Positions 42,371-54,655 of a stretch of 64,000 nucleotides of DNA are shown in pieces. The first letter of the stretch is position 1. The number at the start of each line of letters is the position of its first letter. The notes below the pieces were generated by a model. The model was not told the DNA's origin. It did no database searches and was given only the letters and a program-made list of their open reading frames with translations. The position numbers were made by a program, and so were the translations under genes. Source of the stretch: Prinia subflava (lineage: Eukaryota; Chordata; Aves; Passeriformes; Cisticolidae). The DNA lies in NCBI RefSeq assembly GCF_021018805.1, contig NC_086266.1, positions 6,820,001 to 6,884,000 on the forward strand, read 5' to 3'.

Positions 42371-45300
42371 AGGAACATTTTCACCTTTAAGAAGTTGCCT
42401 CCCTGTATCTTAAGCCAGTTTCTCTGCAGAGGCCTCTTTTCCCCACCCTGCCCAGTAAAAGCAAAACCTGCTTTGGTTTTGATGGCTTTTCGAGCTCTGT
42501 TGGGTGGACTGGTCACCTCTTAACCTTGGCCCTCCCTTTTCCTCCTCTTACACCATCTTTTCTTACTCCTGGAATGAGATTGCCTCAGAACATAAAGGCT
42601 TCATGTTAGTGCTGTGCTTGGACTATCAGTGAGTGCAGACAAACCCAGCCAGGATCCTGCTCCTGCCCTGGCACCCGCAGTGCTGCCCTGGTTTCAGATG
42701 TGCCACTTTGATTTGTCACTTGGATCTGCCCAGATTCCCAGCCAAGCCCTTGTGTTGATCAGTATCTGCCAGTCCACAGAACCAGTGCTTCCCCCAGGCC
42801 TGAAATGTTGTGTGGATTAGGAAAATCCCTGTGGATGCTGAGGATCACGCCTGTAAATCAGCCCAGGAGTGGTACCGGGGCTGGGATGTGGCCCTGCAGA
42901 ACCTGGGGCTTGCCCAGAGCTCAGAGCAATGGATTTGAATTTATTTAATGCTGGGTGTATTCCTCACCTAGGCTGGGGTGAAAATCTGAGTTTCCCTTAG
43001 ATTTCCTCAGGTGTGGAGGGCTGGAAACCCAAAGGGCTCCTCCAGAAACCCCGGGCACGTGGGATGCTTGCTGAGCTCTGCTCTGATGTTTACAGACCAC
43101 CAGAGCTCTCCCCATTAACATACAACTGTATAAGACAGCTTCAACTCCATTAGGAGCTAAATTTAGTGACTCACTAACTCCTTTTTGATATGTTTTTATA
43201 ATTTCATTGTATTATGACACTTGATTTTAAATTTGCATGAGTAAATGAGCCTCTTACTAAGTCAGGTAAAAAGATTTTTCAGTTATCTACCATGAAATAA
43301 GACATTAAAAAAATAGTGAGAGGAGAAAGCAACGTATCCTTGACATATTTAGTTTACATTTTTTCCAACTGTGCTGACTGAACATTTCTAACCATTAATG
43401 ATCCAATAAAGCTGTTTGTACCGCTTTAACAGGCTAAATAATTTCACATTAGGAATACATTTTGTAATTAATTTAGTATTTTGTGGGGGAACCCTATATT
43501 TGGAAAATACAAATTTACATTTAATTGCACTCACAATCTGACTTGGAAGATGCAGCAAGTGAAAACTGGCCTTTTATGGTTCACCTCCAAATAGGAAAGT
43601 CCACAGAGGCAGTTAACAGTAGTGAACAACTTTAATTGGAATTTCCATGACTTGTTCAATGAATTCCTGCAGGGTTCCTTAAAAATCCCCCCTGGGTAGT
43701 GAAGCTCCTGCAGCTGGTGAAAGATGAGACCACACACCTTCATCCCTGGGGTTCCACCAGCTCCTGATTCACTGACACGGATTTATGGGTTGCTTTTTTC
43801 AAGTATTTCTGAACTTTCATTCAGGATAACCTCGGCAAGACCTGAACAACTTTGGGATTTGCACTTCAGAAGTCTTTTCCCTCTCATTTCCTGCTGGAGA
43901 GGAGGCCACCCAAGGCCCTGCTGCCGGCGGGATTTGGGGGGTGTGTGTGGGGAGCATCCCTTTGTTTTGTTCAGGTGATGAGCAGCAAGGAGATGGCACT
44001 GGGGATCCTTTGGTCCTGACCTGGGCTCTGCTGATGATCTCATGGGGAGGTGAAAGTTCCTCTGTTAATTATCCAGTTTTTTGACTCTCTCCATCTCTCT
44101 GGACACCACCAGCTTTAGTTTCTTTGTGTTACTGATATTTTTTCTTCTCTTTCCCCTCATTTCATTAACGGTGACAGATGCTTTTAATTAAAAAGAAAAG
44201 ACAAAACAAAATCCCGAGTAAAACAAAAAGAGAATATTCTAATTTGGCATGACATTATGAGGCAGGATGGCTCCTGGCATCCAAGGTATGGAAAAGGTCA
44301 TCTTCCACAGCTCCAGCCTTTTGCAACAGTGGAATTAAGTTCAAACTCAGGCTGGTTTTGAAGTCTTAAGTCTCTCCAGGGATTCCTTTCATAACATCTT
44401 CGAACTGGATAACACTACAGTAAATGAAATACACTGCACTGGATTAAAGGGTTATTTCCCCTGTGTGTCGAGCTGACACAGAATCCCAACCCTCAGGTTG
44501 CCTCCGAGTTGTCTCTATCTGCTGATCCCCTCCCTGCTTTACACAACAGCCCTTGGAGTTCTTTGCAGGGAAAGTTTTGCCATTATTTATTTGGCTTCAA
44601 CAACCGTGGAACGATTTTATGCAGCGAGGAGGCCAAATAAAGCAGTTAAATGGGAAAGAATTTAATGGGCATCAAAACATGAGGGAAGCAGTGCAGGGAA
44701 GAGCAGAGCTGCCTCTCCAGGTCTGTGGTGCTGCTCTGTAATTTGTACTGAACACAAACTGTGCCTGCACTGCCGCTCGCACCATCAGCACAGAGCCCGC
44801 AGTAACAACGGGGCTGGGAGATGCTGCTGTGCTTTGAGCTGCCTGTTCCAGCAGCCACAATTTGTTAGGGGTCGTTGGCAATGTGTTTTCTTGTAGAACA
44901 AATGTTCCTTTTGACTTTGAACTCGGTGCCTGGTGCAGCTCCTGCAGATTTTGTTGAGGGACGGGCACCCAGACTGCTGCCATCTGCTGAGCTCCAGGGG
45001 AAAACCAGAGCCTGGCAGTCCTGGAGCTCTGGCTCCTCTGGTTCTGCTGTGCCATCCCACGGCCAGTGCCCTGTGCCAGGCTGGCCTCTTGGTGCTGGGG
45101 AAGGTGTTATCTCCAAGCCTGGCATGGCAAATCACAGTGAACATCTCTTGAACCTGCTCTGGAACTGCACAAATGGCCTTGGTCCTTTGTTTCCCCCACC
45201 AAAACACTGATTAAAGACCTGTCCAAAATCACGGGGAGCCTGAGAAACACAAAATCTCCAATAACATTTTGGCAAGGGAAAGGGAGAGAACTGTTTCTTC

Positions 45301-47510
45301 TCTGTCCCTGGCTCCTCCAATTATGTTTTATTTTATCCAAGGCTGGCTTGGGAAACAGGAGTTGTGTTATGCAGTGTTTATTTAAGATCAAATGGATCCT
45401 CCATGTGCTTGGTCCATCTGGGTGTGGCAAGAAACAGGGCACTGTGTTCTGTGTGTCCCCGTGCACCTCTGCATCCCATTCTTGGCAGGATCTCTTCTCC
45501 CACACCACGGTTTTCTCTGGATGTGATTTTGGGTTCCTCTGGAAAAGCCACTGCTCCTCTCAGCCAACCCCAAAGCCCCTCCTGAGAGCTGGAGGAGGGA
45601 TGGGGCTGCTGCTCTTCATGGGGAGATGCTCCTGTAATTGTGACATGCTTTGTCCCCATGAACTTTTGGGATGAGGTGTTGGGACTGGGGCTCTGTGGAA
45701 GGTGCACAGCAGGATTTGTCCCTGCTCAGGGGTTTCTGCTGGCCAGGAGCTGACCCCACCAGGTTCCTCTGTTTCCAGTGTCATTCACATACAGACACCC
45801 ACACTCATTAAAAACACGTGGGAAACGATACTTTGGGGATTCTGCCATCCATGAGTGATTAAAATCAACAAAGTTTTTAGATTTCCCTCTTACTGAACAG
45901 CCTGGGAGCAGAAGCAAGGGCAGGGAATTGCATGTGCTGGGTAGCTGGAGGTACCCTGACACTCTGAGATGGTCGCTGTCTTTCCAGGAGGTCTCAAATC
46001 TCCCTGGAAAAGCTGGGGCATATTGGAAATACACTCCAAGCTCTTAGCACTTCCTCCAGATTATTTCTTCAAGTATTTAAAAATATATTTTATAGCACTA
46101 AAATAAATGTCAATGAGTCTGCATGGCTTGGGGCTAACAATAGTATTTCTATTTCCATCCAGTAGCCTGACAGGGCAATTGGCAATGGAAGAGCTGGATG
46201 TGGAGACCTGGCTGTTTCTTTCTGACTTGGTCCTTGATGTCTTGAGCAGTTTTATTCTCTTGTGCTTTACTTTCCCTGTTTTGCTAAATAGCAATGAAAA
46301 AGCTTCCTTGCTTTGTTCAGGCACCTGGGATTTATCAAAGGCCTCTGGGCAAGTGTTAAATGCTGAGCTGGGTATAAAAAGAGTTATTTGGTGTTATGTT
46401 TATACCTCTTCAACGTTAGCATGTATTTTTATATACTCCTTGCGGTGACCTTTGTGTTTTTCCAACCAAGCAGACAATCTCCTTGACTCAGGGGGTTGGG
46501 TTTTTCCACTGCCTGCCGTGGCATCTTCAAAGTGATTTTGTAAATACGTTTTTTTTGGGGGTGTTTTCAGTGTTTGGGCTGGGACTCATGGTGCTGGAGG
46601 TGCCAGTTGCCTACAGAGGATGGGAGAATTGCCACGAGGAAAATAATAGCATGGAAGTGCTCATTGCTCACCTTCCTTGTTTTCCTCAGCTACGACTAAA
46701 GGATGTTTTTAAGGATCCCAGGATGTTTGATGGGCAGTGGTTTGGGGGTACCCCAAGCCTTGAGGAGGCTGCAGAGGAGCAGGGCAGGGCGTTGGTGTGG
46801 GGAGAGGGGCAGGAGTCAATGGGAGGGCAGGAATTCCACCCTGGCACCGTCAGAGGCAGCGAGCCCTGCTCGGTTTGTTTGTCTGTTTGCACAGATCTGT
46901 GGGGCTGTGTGGGGGAAACCACTCAGCAGAAATTCTGCTATTCAAGCAGATGGTGGGAGAATAATCTGGTTTTTCGGGGGGTACTTGCTGCCCTGATGAC
47001 CACGTCATTAACTCCTTCCCAAGCTAGGAGTCCTTCCATCGTTCCAGGGGATGGGGGAATTTTGTTTCCTGAAGCTCTCGGCTCCTTCCTCTCTTTCTCC
47101 CAAGCTGATGTGGTATTTTGGGAAGCAGAGGAGCGTTTTGTGAGGGTTGCTGTTGCAATTCTCCACCTTCCCTGCTGTCCTCTGCCCCAGCCCTTCCCAG
47201 TGCTCCCAAGGCAGATGCAGCTGCCTCCTGGCCCTCCTGCAGACCAGCAGCAGCCCCTCTGCTGCTGCTCAAACGCTGCTTGTTAGCCTAGATTTCCTTT
47301 TTTCCCTTCCATTTTAGAAATTGCTCTTTTTTTCCCCCCTGCCGTATCACTGACAGCCGCGTTCTCCTTGACAGTTGTGATATTTGTATGTGTGCATAAA
47401 AACAGTAGGAAGCATTTATGTAGGTGTCACTAATTTAATTTAATATAATCTGATCTGTACGTATAGGGGAGCACTGCTCTGAGCTGAAAATGCTTCTCTT
47501 TATTTTACAG
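42371..47510. other. unique sequence, 5.1 kb
   Basis: No interspersed repeat is recognised. The AT-rich block 43,080-43,530 is listed separately. The stretch 44,150-44,260 is also AT-rich and complex. The frame 46,483-47,286 is open for 267 codons but has no recognisable domain and is discussed as a finding. Confidence 0.5.
43080..43530. promoter_or_regulatory. candidate conserved non-coding element
   Basis: About 450 bp of AT-rich, complex, repeat-free sequence. Examples are ATTTGCATGAGTAAATGAGC, which contains an ATTTGCAT octamer, TTAATGATCCAATAAAG and GTAATTAATTTAG. It contrasts sharply with GC-rich flanks. Inference from composition only. Confidence 0.35.
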
Positions 47511-47645
47511 TCTCCATCGTCATCAACTACAACTCCTGTCATTCTCCTCTTCCATTCACCTACCCAAAGACCAAATCTGGAAATAGTAACCAAAAGAGAA
47601 GCCCACGTCACGCACAGAGCAGGGAAAGGTTGAAATAATTAAAGG
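47511..47645 (+). ncRNA. candidate non-coding or UTR exon with strong splice sites
   Basis: A pyrimidine-rich acceptor (TGCTTCTCTTTATTTTACAG) ends at 47,510 and a strong donor (AAAGG|GTAAGTGA) follows 47,645. The 135-bp segment has stops in all three frames, two of them close to its end, so it fits a 5'-UTR, a lncRNA exon or a poison exon better than an internal coding exon. The two late-stop frames give 40- and 41-residue ends with no recognisable family. Upstream and downstream partner exons are not identifiable. Confidence 0.3.
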
Positions 47646-50179
47646 GTAAGTGATTTTTCTTTCACTCTTATTCCGTGTGTAAAGCTACAATAGGAAGTGC
47701 AAGACTGTGTAAAGAAGCTGTTAAGCACACACACAGCTGCTCTGTGTGCAAAGTGGAAAAAAAAATGACTGAAATGCTGCTTTGCTGATCAAAGGAAGGT
47801 GAGAAAGTGCCCGGGAGAGGCAGTTTGGAGCGCTGGTGCTGGTTCTGCTCGCCCTGGCTCTGTGTCTGCCCCTGCCTGGGTGGAAGCAGGGGCTGTGCAC
47901 AGGCTGGCGTGGCTCTGGCTGAGCCCCCCAGCCCAGAGGGATCGGGATATGGGAGCCCCCCGCTGCTGAAGAGCTCTCGTGTCATTTCCTTCTCTCCTCC
48001 CCACTTCAGACCCCTCTCAGCTGGCGTGGTGAGCTGTGTGCGTGGGGCAGGATGTTTTGCCTCGCCCCTGCTCTCTGCATCCCTGAGCTTTTCCTGGAGA
48101 GCAGCCTGGCATCCCTTCCCAAGGGAGTTTGGGGGCTGGAGTGGCACAACCTGACTGGCAGAGGGAGGAGGCCTCTCCCTGGAAGTGTTTGCCTCAGGCT
48201 TTCCTTGCGCTGGGAGCGTGGCGAATGAGATGGGAGGAGATAGAAAATCAGCTTTTGTGAAATTCAGAACCCTGGCTTAGAAGCATTAGTGAGCTCCAAA
48301 GGGTGGGGAGTTGGTTTTCCCACCCCATTCCCAGCTCTGTGCTTGCATATATTGTATTTCCACACATGTTCTCATGTAGATGGGCAGGATACGCCTTCGC
48401 TTGCGTTTGAGAACTTCTCATGAAACATCTGGGTTTGCTGGTTTATTGCTGTTGTGGGTTTGTTTGGTTGTTTTTGCTTTTTTTTTTACCCCTGCAATGT
48501 TTGTTCATGCAAAATTCATATCTGGGAAGGGCATCTTAAATCCCTGCTTCTGAGTCAAAAAGGGAAAGTATGGAAGTGAAAAGAGAGATTGTATCGTTTA
48601 AGAAATATGATTCATGAATTAATCCTCGTCTGCTCCACCATCTGTGGTGTGTGTTTCAACACAGAAATCCTGGGTTATATCTCTTTAAAAAGCTTTCTTC
48701 TTGCTGATTGCTGGAGTTTGCTGCAGCTCTAACGGGGAATTTGCTTCTTTTTGGGGAGAGAGTGGTGGGATTTATTCCCAGCCTGGGTGGTTGCCCCAGC
48801 CTGTGTCCAAGCTGGAGGTCACTGAGGAGGCTGCAGAGCTCTGTTTTTTGGGAGGTGCAGGCAAAGCTTGTGCATGGCTGTTTTTGCTGTGAAATTGTGG
48901 CTGGATCTCTGGAGCAAGAGATGGGCAGCGATGGCAGGAGGTGCAGGAAGCTGTTGAGATCCTTCTGAAAAAGCAGTGACTCTTTCTGAAGTGGGCTGGA
49001 GCTCCAGAAAATAAAGCACTGAGGTAGTTCCCATCCTCTGTTTCCTGGTGATGTTTTTGTGATTTCTTTCTAGATAAAGAGAGAGGGGAGGTTTCCCATC
49101 TTGGTCCCAAAATGAAGCTGCCACACTTTGTGCTTCCAGGAGAAATGAGGGATGAAGGGGCACTGGGAGTTTTGGGGGTGACCTTTTTCTGATTTCATTT
49201 TTTGAATTGCTTCTCAGATTTTACAGGGAACAACTTTCCTTTCTAAACATATTTCTCAGGTTCCTCTTCCTGAAGCAGGTCAGACCTGAGGGGGGTGAGA
49301 GCCCCTTTCATCCTCCCTGGACAGAGTCCCTGAGCAGGACAGTTCCAATGCTGTGTCCACCATCAGTGCCTTTCCTGGACTGCTCCTTTTCCTGGCTGTG
49401 GGGTTTGTCCCATCACTTTTTCTCCCGTGCCTCACGTGAGCCGCTGGTGAAATAATCTGGAGTGTTTTATTCTGGAGGGGGATCCGAGGTGCTGGGGGTG
49501 GTGGGTGTTGAGTGCCCTCAGCCCTTGCCACCTTGCCCGTGGCTTGGGGATGCTGCCACAGCCCCTCCTGTGTGAGCACAGCCCTGCCTGGCTGTGCTGG
49601 TGCTGATGGATGGAGGTGATGCAGGAGCCGGGTCCCTCAGTGAAATACTGCAGGTTTATTGCCTTCCCATTCATCCTGCTTTCATGCCTTTCTGCCTCCC
49701 TGACTCATTGCCACCCGGCCTCTCCTCGCAGTTCCTGTTTGCTCTGGGAACACCCACTGGACAAGGCTGGAGCAGAGCTCTGATGCTTCCCCTTGCCTTG
49801 GGAGCTTCATTTTTAATTGAACATCTAAAGCCAGGATGGGAAAGGAAAATGCCTTTTTTCAGGAGCAGCAAAAATGTGTTAAAATGAAGGAGGATGTGGG
49901 GGATGCTCTGTCCTGAGCCCATCGAGGCCCTTCATGGTCCCTGAGAAATGTTTTCCCATCCCCTCCATTACCACAAATCCCTTCCTGCCCGCTCACCAGG
50001 GAACCCTTTGTGACACAAAAAGTCAACTCCACAAACACCCACAGTCCCAATGCTACCATCAATGGCTGTGTCTGAAGGGAAAAGGGTGTCAGCAGTGGCT
50101 CAGTAAATGTTCAATTCAAATTGCAATTAAGCTGAAACACATCCCTATCCCAGGGACAGCACCCAGGGAAGGGCTGGAA
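47646..50179. other. unique non-coding sequence
   Basis: A short T-run lies at 48,478-48,488. No repeats or domains recognised; frames reach about 160 codons. Confidence 0.5.
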
Positions 50180-50412
50180 TCCCAGGGAATGTTCAGGGTT
50201 GGGTTGGCGATCAGGAAAGGTTCTTCCCTCAGAGGGTGCTGGCACTGCCCAGGCTCCCCAGGGAATGGTCCCAGGGCTGCCAGAGCTCCAGGAGGGTTGG
50301 GACATCGCTCCAAGGGACAAGGTGGGATTGTGTCCTGTGCAGGGCCAGGAGCTGGGTTCAATCATCTCGTTAGTCCCTTCCAGGTCAGGATATTCCATGT
50401 TTCTGTGACACA
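50180..50412 (+). mobile_element. CR1 LINE 3' fragment, diverged
   Basis: GGGTTGGGTTGGCGATCAGG resembles the GAGGTTTAGGTTGGAC-type CR1 segment, and the end TAGTCCCTTCCAGGTCAGGA with TATTCCATGTTTCTGTGA matches the CR1 3' terminus of the subfamily ending in CAACTCAGGATATTCTATG. The 273-codon frame 49,934-50,755 runs through it and is therefore not a gene. Confidence 0.8.
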
Positions 50413-52318
50413 GCCCTGCATGGAAAATGCTGCTGGGAATACAGGCGGGCTCCTGGCTCTGTCCCTCTCACCCACACAGACACACCTGGACACTCACAGA
50501 CTTTGCCAGGGACTTGCTCATTCCTTGCGTGCCTTTACAATATTTTCCAATTTTGTATATTTCTTGATTGCCTCGATCGTTTTTGTTTGTGAGAGGTTCC
50601 AAGCTTGTTTGCCACCCTTTATCTGTCCCATGCTAGTCTGGGAAGCAGAGGTGGTTTCCTGGGAGCTCTCTTGCAAACCTCCACCCCTGCCAGTTGTGTG
50701 CTGGTCCCTCCTGTGCCTGCTGATGCTGGTAATCTCTTCTCCAAAGTCTCCATGAAAAAAGGGTTATGGACTTTGTGCCTGGAGAATGTCCTGTTGTTCA
50801 TCTGCATGTCCAGTGTTGGCATTTTGTGAAATACTTTGTGCCCCCACAGAAGCTTTGCTGGCAAAAAAACCCACCAAACCAACAAGAAGTAAAACAAATT
50901 CTATCAGAAATAGGAAACAGAAGCAGTCCAGGCAGATTCCATTAGCCACAGGTTTTACATTTTGTTTTAAGCTTTGATTAAAATCAGCAGCTTTTATTTA
51001 AACGAAAAAAAAATTTCAAAATGTTAAAAAAAATCTATTTATGCTCACCTTTATTTCCCCCCTTTTGTGGGGTTGTAAATGAGGGGTCTGGTGGATCCCC
51101 CCAGCTTCTCCTCCCTCTGCAGGGTCCCCTCTGATCAGAGAGTGTCCCCTGGCAGGGTGACAGTGCTGGTGGCAGAGGACATGTGACTTTCCTCCAAGGT
51201 TTCTTGTGGACAAAGAAAGGAGAAGCATTGATTCCCCACCAATTCTTTAGGACCCCAGTGAAACAGCTGCTTGTTTCTCCTAAACAATTATGCCAAGATA
51301 GAAATTGGCTGGTGTCTGTACGGAGTTTTTGGATGGGGAAAATTAAGCAGTAATAGCTGGAAAAATAATATGGGCTATGAGATAATAGATGCCTGAGGGA
51401 TAAAATTAAGCAGTATTTTACAACGAAGGAAGAGGGTTTGGCAATAAATAGTTTGCCTTTGACTTCCTTTTGTTTGCCAGAGGAGTGATGTTGTTTGGGA
51501 GAGGTTGTTCTGGGCTGTGTTTTCCAAGCAGATGTAGGAAAATAGTGAAGGTGTGGAGGATTTTCAGTGCCTCCCAAGAAGGCAGCTGCCAGCCCGGGGT
51601 GCAGCCCACGCTGCCAGCACTGCCTGCGTGTTGGATGTGACAGGAATGTGACACTGGGGCTGCTGGGGGAAATCCCACCCTTGCAGGGGGGTGTTTACAA
51701 GAGGATAACAAGGTTTACCAAGCAAAATGGGAGCAAGATTGGGCTTAAATGCCATGGGGAGCCCAGAAAGGGGTGCTGGCGTGTTCAGCACCCCAGCAGG
51801 GTTTGAGGGGAGGTGGTTCCCACTCTCCCTGTGTGCTGGGCTGTGCAGAAGCCCCTTCCCAATAATGCCACGATGGTGGGGTTTGGTTTTATTCTGCCAT
51901 CTCTCCACAATGTGCTTTTCCCTAACAGCTCTGTGAGCACCTGCCTGAGGAGGTCATTTGGAAACGCTGTTCTCTCCATTTCAGGTGCCTCATACACCAT
52001 CCCCTTCCCCTTGTGCCCAGGGAATGTGCCAAGGCGGGCTGGGAAAACGCTGTGGCTGCCTCCTGGTGCCAGTGAGAACAACCCAGGGGCTGCAGGACTC
52101 TGCTCCAGGGGCACCATCGTGGGCAGGGCTTGTTCCTCTTCACTTTGCATGAAATAAAAGCACAGTTCCAACAGAGCTGCAAGCCCTAATCCCACCTTCC
52201 CAGGGATGGACTCGGGTGCAGCAGGCTGAGATTTGAGGTCTTTAGCCCAGGCCAGCTGCTGAGAGCTTCCAACTTCACAGACCTCAGGGAAAGCCTCCCT
52301 GCCAGGTGGGGTTTTCCT
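50413..52318. other. unique non-coding sequence
   Basis: Includes short A-runs at 51,006-51,013 and 51,025-51,031. No gene supported. Confidence 0.5.
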
Positions 52319-52402
52319 CAGAGTGGGTCTCAGGAGATCTCAGAGTGGGTCTCAGGAGATCTCAGAGTGGGTTTCAGGAGATCTCAGAGTGGGTCTGAGA
52401 AG
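52319..52402 (+). repeat. 22-bp tandem repeat, about 4 units
   Basis: CAGAGTGGGTCTCAGGAGAT plus CT recurs at 52,319, 52,341 and 52,363 with a diverged fourth unit at 52,385. Each full unit carries AGATCT. Confidence 0.95.
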
Positions 52403-52806
52403 AGTTCAGAGTCCAGGCTGTGCCCAGGAGCTGGGTGGGACCTGGGGATGCCCAGCACCTCTGCGCAGGAGGCCGGGCTGTCTCGTGCATCCAGAACAGT
52501 CATTAAGTCTCTGTGCATGAAGACTCTGTTTTTATTCATGGAGTGTAATGTGATTCATTTGCCCTTTTGCTCTCGTGTTGGGAAGGCCATCATCTCGTAT
52601 GCATCGCTGGCTGCAGGCTCAGCTCTGCCTCGTTATCATTTTTAGGGGTTTTGGCTGGGAGGGAACATTTTCCTCGTGGCTGCAGAGCTGAGTGGCCACA
52701 AATCCAAAGCTCTCCCAGCCCTGGTGGGGAGCATTCAGCTGAGCCCAGGTCTTCTTCTCCAAATCTGCCAGTGAGGAGCCTTTCTCCTGCTCCAGCCCTC
52801 GTGCCA
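52403..52806. other. unique sequence between two tandem arrays
   Basis: No recognisable feature. The three overlapping long frames of the next array read into it from downstream. Confidence 0.45.
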
Positions 52807-53438
52807 GGGCAGTGCTGGAGCCCCTGCACCTCATCCAGGGCAGTGCTGGAGCCCCAGCCCCTCATCCAGGGCAGTGCTGGAGCCCCTGCACCTCATCCAG
52901 GGCAGTGCTGGAGCCCCTGCACCTCATCCAGGGCAGTGCTGGAGCCCCTGCACCTCGTCCAGGGCAGTGCTGGAGCCCCTGCACCTCATCCAGGGCAGTG
53001 CTGGAGCCCCAGCCTCTCATCCAGGGCAGTGCTGGAGCCCCTGCACCTCGTCCAGGGCAGTGCTGGAGCCCCAGCCCCTCATCCAGGGCAGTGCTGGAGC
53101 CCCTGCACCTCGTCCAGGGCAGTGCTGGAGTCCCTGCACCTCATCCAGGGCAGTGCTGGAGCCCCTGCACCTCATCCAGGGCAGTGCTGGAGCCCCAGCC
53201 CCTCATCCAGGGCAGTGCTGGAGCCCCTGCACCTCGTCCAGGGCAGTGCTGGAGTCCCTGCACCTCATCCAGGGCAGTGCTGGAGCCCCTGCACCTCATC
53301 CAGGGCAGTGCTGGAGCCCCAGCCTCTCATCCAGGGCAGTGCTGGAGCCCCAGCCCCTCATCCAGGGCAGTGCTGGAGCCCCAGCCTCTCATCCAGGGCA
53401 GTGCTGGAGCCCCAGCCCCTCATCCAGGGCAGTGCTGG
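52807..53438 (+). repeat. 31-bp minisatellite, 20 units with higher-order structure
   Basis: Each unit begins GGGCAGTGCTGGAG and ends ATCCA or GTCCA. Units differ at a few positions, giving types A (CCCCTGCACCTCATC), A' (CTCGTC), B (CCCCAGCCCCTCATC), C (CCCCAGCCTCTCATC) and D (GAGTCCCTGCACC). Order: A B A A A' A C A' B A' D A B A' D A C B C B. The period of 31 bp is not a multiple of three and contains no stop, so all three plus-strand frames stay open (frames of 213-306 codons) and give the same 31-residue periodic peptide. This is not evidence for a protein. Confidence 0.98.
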
Positions 53439-54596
53439 AGGCAGGAGGGCCACGCTGGAGGAGCAGCACCCTTGGGTGTCCCAGTGACACCCAGTCCCCA
53501 GCAGCTCCTTGCTGAGGAGGGATCAAACTGTTTATTTGGAAACCCAAACCCCAGGCTTATGGATTGGCACAGGATCCTGCTGATACGTGGTGGATGCAGG
53601 ATGGGACCTTGCTCTGCTTGATTGGACTGATTAAAAATGGGTGAAGGACACTGTGGGTGCTCACTGCTGCAGGTCTCCCAGTGCAGCCAAGGAGGAAAAT
53701 TATTCCTCCTTGGAGTTAAAAGAAGAAAGAGACCAAGCAGGGTGAGAGCAAAGGATACAAAAGGATGGACAAAATGCAATTTTTTTAAATGTTTGCATGA
53801 GAAGCATCAATAGCATCAGTAATTCCTAAAGAATATTAATGAGTAAACCAGTTGGAGTCTCTACCTCTCATAGTGGGACAGGCCCAGAGCTCTCCAACTC
53901 TTCATGTTGGATCTCCCCCTGCAAAACAAGTCAGAAATTCCCTCCCAGCCCTGGCTGTGGTGGGCAGCCCTTTCTAATCACAAAGCCCTGAACTCTGTCC
54001 TGCTGGCAGATTCCAAGGGTCACCCTGCATGGCCCAGTGACCATCTCAAAGTCCTCAGCTGACTCTGATGCTGCAGGTTCACAGCAGTGAAAATCAGTGA
54101 GATTTCAGAAGCAAAGGGCAGGAGGAGCAGAGTTAACTCCATGTGTTCCTTCTCTTTTTTGCCTTGTCCTCTTCTTCCTTGTTTTTATATCTCCCTCTCT
54201 ACACTTCAGAGCCCAAATCCATGCTGGGAAGGACTCACAGAAAACAACATCTGAGGCACAGGCGAGGGGCAAGGCACGAGCGTAGTGCTTAAATTGATGA
54301 TTTTCTTACACTTTGTCGATGGGGAGGCATAAAAGAGGCTCAGGTGTGGATAAAGATAAGGGGATAGGGTTTTTCAGAAGAGCTTGGAGCCAGGAGCAGT
54401 TTGGGAAGGGGAGGTTTTTAGCCTCCAACGATTTGGGAAGACAAAAGAGGTGGAAGCAGGGAAGTAACAACGCCGACCTTCTCTGCTCTTTGTTTGCAAG
54501 AAATGCACAAATTGCTGCTGATACTGCTGAGTGCTTTCCTGCTGCTTTGTGCCTTGATTTGGAGCTGCAGCCGTGCCGAGACTGGTTCCTGACTTC

Positions 54597-54655
54597 CAAA
54601 AAATAAAAAAAAAACCTCCCAAAAAAACCCAAAAAAACCCCAAACAACCAAACAA
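54597..54655 (+). repeat. A-rich tract with C spacers
   Basis: AAAAAATAAAAAAAAAACC followed by CCCAAAAAAACCCAAAAAAA. Similar in style to 34,097-34,155. Confidence 0.8.

Noticed and set aside
49934..50755. 273-codon plus-strand ORF
   Set aside because: It runs through the CR1 fragment at 50,180-50,412 and shows no domain.
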